A stretch of DNA of 5,521 nucleotides. It comes from an uncultured Geobacteraceae bacterium (GTDB taxonomy: Bacteria > Desulfobacterota > Desulfuromonadia > Desulfuromonadales > Geopsychrobacteraceae). Numbering within the stretch: position 1 is the stretch's first letter; each line of letters opens with the position of its first letter. This document shows, in pieces, positions 1 to 5,521 of this stretch. The notes below the pieces were generated by a model. The model saw nothing but the letters and a program-made list of their open reading frames with translations, was not told the DNA's origin and did not search any database. The stretch covers positions 1 to 5,521 of the forward strand of contig CALFFB010000291.1 of assembly GCA_937958075.1 (NCBI GenBank), written 5' to 3'. Position numbers and translations under genes: made by a program.

Positions 1-71
1 CGGTGCTGCGCAGCATCTATCCGCAGAAAAACTACCCGATCATACCGGGGACAATTCTGGAAACGAAGTAG
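1..71 (+). CDS. C-terminal end of an unrecognised upstream protein (partial)
   Basis: The window opens inside a reading frame whose first full codon is at position 3 and which stops at TAG 69-71. It yields 22 residues ending in PGTILETK. All three forward frames are open here (they stop at 71, 75 and 88), so the choice rests on codon pattern: this frame has mostly G or C at third positions, like the two genes downstream, and the others do not. The tail contains Tyr, Pro and Ile (IYPQKNYPIIPG) and shows no motif I can assign to a family. It lies on the same strand about 40 bases before the exporter, so it may belong to the same operon and the same biosynthetic cluster. That is inference from spacing only; the function is unknown. 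Confidence 0.55.
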   Translation, partial: VLRSIYPQKNYPIIPGTILETK

Positions 72-105
72 TTGAATCAATCTGCTGAACAACCAACTGT
101 TAACT

Positions 106-110
106 AGGGA
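106..110 (+). promoter_or_regulatory. Probable ribosome binding site of the ABC exporter
   Basis: AGGGA at 106-110 is the only Shine-Dalgarno-like stretch between the upstream stop (71) and the exporter. It abuts or overlaps the ATG at 110, leaving no spacer for that codon, but leaves 5 bases before the ATG at 116. This favours 116 as the real start and is the reason for the start chosen for the exporter. I see no convincing -35/-10 promoter or terminator hairpin in the same gap. Confidence 0.45.
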
Positions 111-115
111 TGTCC

Positions 116-1750
116 ATGGATTTGTCCATCTACCATTTTCTGTTCAAGGATGCCGGTAACCAGCGGGTCCGGATCGTTGCCGCCAGTCTCATCGCCGGGG
201 TTGCCAACGCCCTGTTCATGGTGATTGTCAACACTGTTGCCAGTGATTTTTCCGAGATCAGTATCCGCCATTTTCTGCTGTTTCTGCTGTGCATCTTTAT
301 CTATATCCTGTCGAAACGTTTCGCCCTGCTCTCTACCGCGCAGCTGGTGCAGGCGAACCTTTCCGCCACCCATACCCGGCTTATCGGACAGGTCAACAAC
401 CTCAGCCTTGACAGTTTCGACAAAATCGGCTCCCAGACCATCTACCGCAGCCTGGTGGAAAACAGCGAAATCATTTACGAATCATCACGAATGGCGGTAT
501 CAGCCGCATCCGGTGCCGTGATGTTGCTGTGTTCAGCTGTCTACGTTTACTTTCTGTCGCCGGCGGCGTTCTGGATTACTGTCCTGGCGCTGATTGTCGG
601 TATTTCCATCTACCAGGTTTTTCAGCGTCAGACGGCTCAGGCCCTGCGCCGTTATAAAATCAATGAAACCCGGTTTTTTACCCTCCTCGGCCATTTCCTC
701 TCCGGCTTCAAAGAGCTGAAGGTCAACGCCGGCAAGCATCAGGATATCTATCAGCACTTCCTCGCCACCAACAGAGACGACGGCAAGACCCTGAAGAATG
801 AGACGGAAAAAGGCTTTGTCTCCTCCATCATTCTCTCCCAGACCCTGTTTTTCATGCTCATCGGCTGTATCGCTTTTCTGCTGCCGACCTACAATCTGAC
901 CACTCCGGAAACGACCATCGCCATTGTCGCTGTTGTGCTGTTCATATCCGGACCCATCGGCATCATTGTTGATTCCATTCCCATGCTGTCAAAAGCACGC
1001 ATGGCCATCGAAGATCTGAATCTACTGGAAAAAAACCTGCAGGATGCCGATGACCGGACATCCTCATCGCGGCCGGCCATGATCCAGCGTTTCCAGGAAA
1101 TCAGGCTGGAGAATGTCAGTTACAGTTATCAGAAGAACGCCCATGCCCTGTTTCAGCTGGGTCCCCTCAACCTGTCCATCAAGCAGGGGGAGATTCTCTT
1201 TGTCACCGGTGGTAACGGCAGCGGCAAAACCACCCTGATGAAACTGCTTGCCGGTCTGTACTTTCCTCAGGGCGGCGCCATCAAGGTTGACGGGACGACG
1301 GTGACCCGTTCCCTGTACCACGGCTATCGTTCCCTGTTTTCCGTGATTTTTACCGACTTTCACCTGTTCGATCGCCTTTACGGCTATCGCCAGGTTGAGG
1401 CGGAACGCATCGAGGCCTTGCTGCAGCAATTCCATATCGCCGACAAGACCGGTTACAGCCAGGAACAGGGTTTTGAAACCCTGGATCTGTCCACCGGGCA
1501 ACGCAAGCGCATCGCCCTGGTCAATGCCATGATCGAGGATCGCCCCGTCTGCCTTTTTGACGAGGTTGCCGCGGATCAGGATCCGGCCTTTCGCGAATAC
1601 TACTATCGCACTTTTCTGCCGCAACTGAAGGCGGCCGGCAAAACCATTATCGCCATCAGTCACGATGATCGTTACTTCGATGTCGCCGATCACCTGCTCA
1701 CCCTGGAATGTGGTGTCATCCAGCAGGACACCACAGATTCGATGTCCTGA
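116..1750 (+). CDS. SyrD/PvdE-type cyclic peptide/siderophore ABC exporter (fused membrane and ATPase domains)
   Basis: This is a 544-residue half-size ABC exporter expected to work as a homodimer in the inner membrane, pumping a product out of the cytoplasm. Hydrophobic segments lie near residues 18-39, 52-68, 127-147, 150-168, 236-258 and 266-288. The ATPase domain follows from about 325: Walker A GGNGSGKT (365-372), signature LSTGQ (458-462), Walker B CLFDE with catalytic Glu483, and H-loop His516 in AISHDD. FxDFHLF in place of a normal Q-loop, together with AADQDP and AISHDD, is characteristic of the cyclic-peptide transporter family of SyrD (syringomycin) and PvdE (pyoverdine precursor), and the length is typical. 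The family's usual DEWAADQDP reads DEVAADQDP here. An alternative ATG at 110 adds two residues but lacks Shine-Dalgarno spacing. The stop is four bases before the polyketide synthase start, which suggests one transcript and a role in exporting that enzyme's product. The family is clear; the cargo is inferred. Confidence 0.93.
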   Translation: MDLSIYHFLFKDAGNQRVRIVAASLIAGVANALFMVIVNTVASDFSEISIRHFLLFLLCIFIYILSKRFALLSTAQLVQANLSATHTRLIGQVNNLSLDSFDKIGSQTIYRSLVENSEIIYESSRMAVSAASGAVMLLCSAVYVYFLSPAAFWITVLALIVGISIYQVFQRQTAQALRRYKINETRFFTLLGHFLSGFKELKVNAGKHQDIYQHFLATNRDDGKTLKNETEKGFVSSIILSQTLFFMLIGCIAFLLPTYNLTTPETTIAIVAVVLFISGPIGIIVDSIPMLSKARMAIEDLNLLEKNLQDADDRTSSSRPAMIQRFQEIRLENVSYSYQKNAHALFQLGPLNLSIKQGEILFVTGGNGSGKTTLMKLLAGLYFPQGGAIKVDGTTVTRSLYHGYRSLFSVIFTDFHLFDRLYGYRQVEAERIEALLQQFHIADKTGYSQEQGFETLDLSTGQRKRIALVNAMIEDRPVCLFDEVAADQDPAFREYYYRTFLPQLKAAGKTIIAISHDDRYFDVADHLLTLECGVIQQDTTDSMS

Positions 1751-1757
1751 ATTTATG
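1748..1757 (+). promoter_or_regulatory. Exporter-PKS junction, probable translational coupling
   Basis: The exporter stop TGA (1748-1750) is followed by ATTT and then the PKS start ATG (1755-1757). No clear Shine-Dalgarno sequence precedes this ATG; the 15 bases upstream are the AT-rich end of the exporter gene. Such close spacing with a weak site suggests that ribosomes finishing the exporter restart on the PKS. In-frame GTG codons at 1710 and 1713 exist but would add about 15 residues unlike any AT domain start. Confidence 0.4.
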
Positions 1758-4700
1758 CAAAAGCCGGTCTACATTTTCAGCGGGCTGGGTGCCCAGTGGG
1801 CGGGCATGGGGCGCAGCCTTTACCACAATCAGCCCCTGTTTCGCCAGACCTTCGAGAGGTTTCACGACCTGTTTCAGCAGTCCGGCTGCCCCGATCTCAT
1901 CACGACCCTGCTGCAGGGTGACGAGGCCCGGTTGCAGTGCTCCGCCACTGCCCATCGTCTGACCTTCAGTTACCAGGCCGCCTATGTCGAGCTGCTGCGC
2001 GCGGCCGCCATAACCCCGGGTGCTGTTCTCGGCCACAGTTCCGGCGAGGTTGCTGCCGCCTGGTGCGCGGGCATTCTGACCGACGCGGACGCGGTCACTC
2101 TGGTGGAAGCCCACTGCCGGTTGATCGAGGCTGTCAAAAACCGGGGTGCCATGCTCTATGCCGCCCTGGACGAAGGGCGGGCCGAGGATCTGCGTAAAAC
2201 CTATTCAGGAATCTCCATCGCCGCGTGGAACAGTCATGCCGCCATAGTCATAAGTGGTGACAGTGAAGACATTGAGCTGGTGCAGAAACAACTGGAACAG
2301 CAGAAGATCTTCTGCCGGCGTCCACGCACCAGTATCGCCTTTCACAGCGCCCATCTTGATCCCCACCTGGAGCGTTTTGCCCGTGAACTTGCTGCTCTCA
2401 CACCAGGCTCCGCCGCCTGTGCCTACTATTCGGCCCTGACCGGCGACCTCTATTCCGGCCCCTGGAATGCCGAATACTGGCAACGACATATCCGTCAACC
2501 GGTCCGTTTCCATCAGGCCTTTGCCCATCTGCTTGAGCAGGACGAGCCGGACACCCTTGTGGAAATTGCTCCCCAGTCCCTTCTCGGTTTCGATATGCGC
2601 ACAGACCTTGTGGCAGGCCAGTCTCCTGGCCGGCTGCTGGTTTCCGCCGATGGTGAGCTGGATGAGGCCAGGCACTACCGGCAACTGCTTGCCGATCTCG
2701 AGACGCAGCCGACCGCAGTCCGGGCAGATACGCCAGAGGTCGGGACCACCGAGGAGATCGAGTCCCGGCTGCTCACGGTCCTGGCGGAGATTACCGGACA
2801 ACAACCCGATTTCGATGCGGACAGCACCTGGCTTGATCTGGGAATCACCTCGGCGCAGATCCTCGCCCTGTCGACCCGACTGACCCACGCCCTGGGCAGA
2901 GCAATTCCGCCCGATCTTTTTTTTCGGTATCCCAGGGTGGCCGAATTTGCCCGGGCTTTACCCCACGGCGGGGCTCAGTCGCCGACGCCTGGCGAGACCC
3001 AGCGCAGCAGGGAGGCCAGGGAACCGGTCGCTGTCATCGGCATGGCCTTTCACCTGCCCCCCGACCTGACGACGGTCGAGGAACTGCAGGCGTTTCTGCA
3101 GCGGGATACCAGTGCCGTTACCGACGCTCCGGCGGACCGTCCCTGGCTGCAGGGGGAAAAGGCGGCCTTTCTTCAGCGGGATATCTGGACCTTTGATGCG
3201 CCGGCCTTTCAGATCTCGGCCGGAGAAGCCAGTGAGCTTGATCCGCAGCAACGGCTGCTGCTGGAGATCGCCAGGGGCACCCTGGAAGATGCCAATATTC
3301 CTCCCTCCTCCCTGCGCGGTAAGGATGTCGGCGTCTATCTGGGGATCAGTACGGATGACTTCAAGGAATTCAGCTACCGTCAGCCTGAGGTGTCGCCCTA
3401 CACGGCCACGGGGAACATGTTCAATACCGCCAGCGGGCGGATCAGCTACTGTTTTGACTTTCAGGGCCCGTCGGTCTCCATCGACACGGCCTGCTCCTCT
3501 TCACTGGTGGCGATTCATCAGGCCTGTCAGGCCCTGCGCAACGGGGATTGCTCTCTGGCTCTGGCCGGTGGCGTCAATCTGATCCTCAGCCCGCGTCTGT
3601 TCGCCTCCATGCGGGCAATCGGCGCCCTCTCGCCGACGGCCACCTGCCATGCCTTCAATGCTGACGCCAACGGTTACGTCCGTGGTGAAGGCTGTGCTCT
3701 GCTGCTCCTCAAGCCTTTGTCCGCAGCTGTCGCCGACAAGAATCGTATCCATGCCGTCATTCGCGGCTCCGCCGTCAATCAGGATGGGCGCAGCAACGGT
3801 TTGACCGCTCCCAGTGGCGCCGCCCAGACCCGCCTGGTGCGACAGGCCCTGGACGTGGCCGGGGTCAGCGCCAATGACATCAGCGTCATCGAGGCCCACG
3901 GCACCGGCACCCCCCTGGGAGATCCCATCGAAGTTGCCGCTCTGGCGGAGGTTTTTCAAGATCGAGACAGGTCCTTGTCGCCCATCATTCTCGGAGCCCT
4001 CAAGTCACGGTTGGGACATCTGGAAGCCTGTGCCGGAGTTGCCGGTCTGATCAGGGTGATTGCCGACCTGCGCCGGGGCGTTGTTGCCGGTATCCGCGGG
4101 CTGAGCAGTCCGTCCCCCCACATCGACTGGCAGAGCATCCCGCTGGCGGCATCGGCGCAACCGACATCCCTGGCGGGGCGTCTTCCGGTCGCCGGTGTCA
4201 GCTCCTTTGGTTACAGCGGCACCAACGCCCATGTGGTCATGGCCTTGCCTGAAGCGACCACCCAGGCGCCGGAAGCCGATGGCTCGGGGCCTCTGCTGTG
4301 GGCGTTGTCGGCGCCAGGTGAAGATGCCCTGCGCCGGCTCGCCGCCCGCTATGTCACCGCGCTGGATGCCGATCAGCTGCCCTGGCATGCCGGGGTCAGC
4401 AAAGCCCAGCTTACAGGGCGCGATCTGCACCCCTGGCGGACGGCCATGGTGATGACGGACAAAAAGCAGCTCAGAAACAAGCTGGTGGCCCTGGCCGAGG
4501 GGCGCGAGCCGGTACGTGTCAGCGGTCGGCAAAAGGGCAAGGTGGCCATGCTGCTGCCGGGTCAGGGGACGCAATACGTGGCCATGGGCGCCGACCTGTA
4601 CCGGCAGTACCAGGCCTTCCGCAGCGGTTTTGACGAATGTGCCGCCGTTTGTGCGGCGCGCGGCTATGAGATTCAGCCGGTGGTCTATCCTGGTGGGGAG

Positions 4701-5521
4701 AAGGGAAACGTCGCTCCGGACATCGATGCCAGTCCCTACGCGCAACTGTCTTACTTTTGTTTTGCCTGGGGTGCCTTTCGTCTGTGGCACCACTGGGGCG
4801 TCGAACCCGACCTGCTCATCGGCCACAGCCTGGGGGAATACATCGCCGCCGGTCTGGCTGGAGTCATGAGCCTGGGCGATACCGTCGACCTGATCTGCAA
4901 GCGGGGAGAGCTGACCAGTTCCCTGCCCGTTCAGGGACGGATGATGACCGTCTTTTGCCATGAAGCAACCCTGGATGCCCTCCTTGCGGAATTTCCCGCC
5001 ATCGACCTGGCGGTGGTAAACAGCCCGGAACAGCTGGTTGTCGCCGGCAGCGCCGAGGATCTCGATGCCCTGGCCCGTGAATTACAGCAGCGCCGCATCG
5101 ATCACAAGCCCCTGGCCATTCACTTTGCCTCCCACAGCCGTTTTATCGAGCCGGCCCTTGAGCCCTTTCACGAGTTTTGCCGGACCCTCACTTATAAGTC
5201 CCCGCGAATTCCCGTTCTGTCCAACCTGACGGGCAGATTGTTCGGAGAGGAACAGCCCTTCAGCGCCCGCTACTGGCGGGAGCATCTGCGTCAACCCGTC
5301 AATTTTTCCCGCTGTCTGCGGACCGCCGTGGAGATGGGCATTGAAGCCTTTATCGAAATCGGCCCATCCTCTGTCCTGACCAGCCTGATCCGGCAGCAGA
5401 CAGCTGCTTCTGATCTCGCTCTGGTGGCGACAGCTTCCCGCAGCAGAGCCGGTTTGGGCGTCACCCTTGAGGGCCTCAAGGAACTTTACCTCAAAGGGTT
5501 TGCCATCGATTGGCCGGCTGT
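1755..5521 (+). CDS. Modular type I polyketide synthase: loading AT-ACP, then KS-AT of an extension module (3' end beyond window)
   Basis: One uninterrupted frame of 1255 codons runs off the right edge. AT1 (about 5-275): SGLGAQ (9-14), active Ser95 in GHSSGE, His197 in IAFHS. ACP1 (about 330-400): LGITSA with the expected phosphopantetheine Ser366. KS (about 423-830): DTACSSS with Cys580, EAHGTGT with His715, KSRLGH with Lys750 and His755, and SSFGYSGTNAH (816-826). A KS-AT linker follows, then AT2 (about 930-1210): GQGTQ (936-940), GHSLGE with Ser1025, Arg1050, and FASH with His1127. The end (LYLKGFAIDW) is a post-AT linker. With no KS ahead of AT1, the N-terminus has loading-module layout: AT1 primes ACP1 with a starter and the KS, which has Cys rather than the Gln of decarboxylating KSQ domains, elongates it with the unit chosen by AT2. 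AT1 has His120 where AT2 has Arg1050, fitting a non-carboxylated starter. The start at 1755 puts the AT fold immediately after the N-terminus. Reductive domains, the module's ACP and any release domain must lie beyond the window. The enzyme class is certain; the product is unknown. Confidence 0.95.
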   Translation, partial: MQKPVYIFSGLGAQWAGMGRSLYHNQPLFRQTFERFHDLFQQSGCPDLITTLLQGDEARLQCSATAHRLTFSYQAAYVELLRAAAITPGAVLGHSSGEVAAAWCAGILTDADAVTLVEAHCRLIEAVKNRGAMLYAALDEGRAEDLRKTYSGISIAAWNSHAAIVISGDSEDIELVQKQLEQQKIFCRRPRTSIAFHSAHLDPHLERFARELAALTPGSAACAYYSALTGDLYSGPWNAEYWQRHIRQPVRFHQAFAHLLEQDEPDTLVEIAPQSLLGFDMRTDLVAGQSPGRLLVSADGELDEARHYRQLLADLETQPTAVRADTPEVGTTEEIESRLLTVLAEITGQQPDFDADSTWLDLGITSAQILALSTRLTHALGRAIPPDLFFRYPRVAEFARALPHGGAQSPTPGETQRSREAREPVAVIGMAFHLPPDLTTVEELQAFLQRDTSAVTDAPADRPWLQGEKAAFLQRDIWTFDAPAFQISAGEASELDPQQRLLLEIARGTLEDANIPPSSLRGKDVGVYLGISTDDFKEFSYRQPEVSPYTATGNMFNTASGRISYCFDFQGPSVSIDTACSSSLVAIHQACQALRNGDCSLALAGGVNLILSPRLFASMRAIGALSPTATCHAFNADANGYVRGEGCALLLLKPLSAAVADKNRIHAVIRGSAVNQDGRSNGLTAPSGAAQTRLVRQALDVAGVSANDISVIEAHGTGTPLGDPIEVAALAEVFQDRDRSLSPIILGALKSRLGHLEACAGVAGLIRVIADLRRGVVAGIRGLSSPSPHIDWQSIPLAASAQPTSLAGRLPVAGVSSFGYSGTNAHVVMALPEATTQAPEADGSGPLLWALSAPGEDALRRLAARYVTALDADQLPWHAGVSKAQLTGRDLHPWRTAMVMTDKKQLRNKLVALAEGREPVRVSGRQKGKVAMLLPGQGTQYVAMGADLYRQYQAFRSGFDECAAVCAARGYEIQPVVYPGGEKGNVAPDIDASPYAQLSYFCFAWGAFRLWHHWGVEPDLLIGHSLGEYIAAGLAGVMSLGDTVDLICKRGELTSSLPVQGRMMTVFCHEATLDALLAEFPAIDLAVVNSPEQLVVAGSAEDLDALARELQQRRIDHKPLAIHFASHSRFIEPALEPFHEFCRTLTYKSPRIPVLSNLTGRLFGEEQPFSARYWREHLRQPVNFSRCLRTAVEMGIEAFIEIGPSSVLTSLIRQQTAASDLALVATASRSRAGLGVTLEGLKELYLKGFAIDWPA

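Noticed and set aside
70..98. Possible hairpin AGTTG ... CAACT between the upstream stop and the exporter
   Set aside because: Only five paired bases with a loop of about 19, no GC-rich stem and no T-run after it, so not a credible terminator or attenuator.
1064..1693. Long minus-strand open frame (209 codons) inside the exporter gene
   Set aside because: It lies fully opposite the ATPase domain, whose motifs are all on the plus strand. Long antisense frames are expected in GC-rich coding DNA, and the translation has no recognisable family.
3021..3230. Apparently short KS N-terminal segment between the DRPW and FDA motifs
   Set aside because: The spacing of about 15 residues is shorter than in many PKS KS domains, but some characterised ones are similarly compact as far as I can recall, so I do not claim a deletion.
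4005..4961. Minus-strand open frame of 318 codons opposite the PKS KS/AT region
   Set aside because: The plus strand encodes KS and AT motifs throughout. The antisense product is rich in Gln, Arg and Gly and low-complexity, typical of a shadow frame.
1755..5521. Possible frameshift in the PKS, because only fragments in other frames stay open with both a start and a stop inside the window
   Set aside because: The frame from 1755 stays open to the window end, and the AT1, ACP, KS and AT2 catalytic motifs all fall in that same frame. It simply lacks a stop within the window.

Overview
The window looks like one edge of a secondary-metabolite biosynthetic cluster on the + strand of a fairly GC-rich Gram-negative bacterium. 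The lineage call is an inference. The exporter belongs to the SyrD/PvdE inner-membrane family, typical of proteobacteria, and G/C-ending codons dominate. A delta-proteobacterial (Desulfuromonadota-like) or gamma-proteobacterial source would fit, but nothing here fixes the taxon.

Layout: (1) positions 1-71 hold the last 22 codons of an unrecognised gene. (2) A gap of about 40 bases carries a short Shine-Dalgarno-like AGGGA. (3) Positions 116-1750 encode a complete half-size ABC exporter of the cyclic-peptide/siderophore family, with six membrane segments followed by an ATPase. (4) Four bases after its stop, at 1755, a large modular type I polyketide synthase (PKS) begins. It runs in one open frame for 1255 codons and off the right edge. 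Its visible domain order is AT - ACP - KS - AT, followed by a post-AT linker.

How the genes fit together: the N-terminal AT-ACP has no KS in front of it, which is the layout of a loading module. The first AT has His where extender-type ATs have the malonate-binding Arg, and Leu where they have the first Gln of GQGxQ. The second AT keeps both canonical residues. This contrast comes from a gap-free comparison of the two ATs within the same protein. It suggests AT1 selects a non-carboxylated starter acyl-CoA and passes it to ACP1 (Ser366). The KS (Cys580/His715/His755) would then condense it with an extender unit chosen by AT2. The tightly linked exporter is the natural candidate to move the product, or a peptide-polyketide hybrid made with genes outside the window, across the inner membrane.

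I see no RNA genes, insertion sequences, CRISPR arrays, attachment sites or convincing terminators. Almost the whole window is coding. The most interesting content is the unusual starter-unit AT and the pairing of a cyclic-peptide-type exporter directly with a PKS initiation protein.
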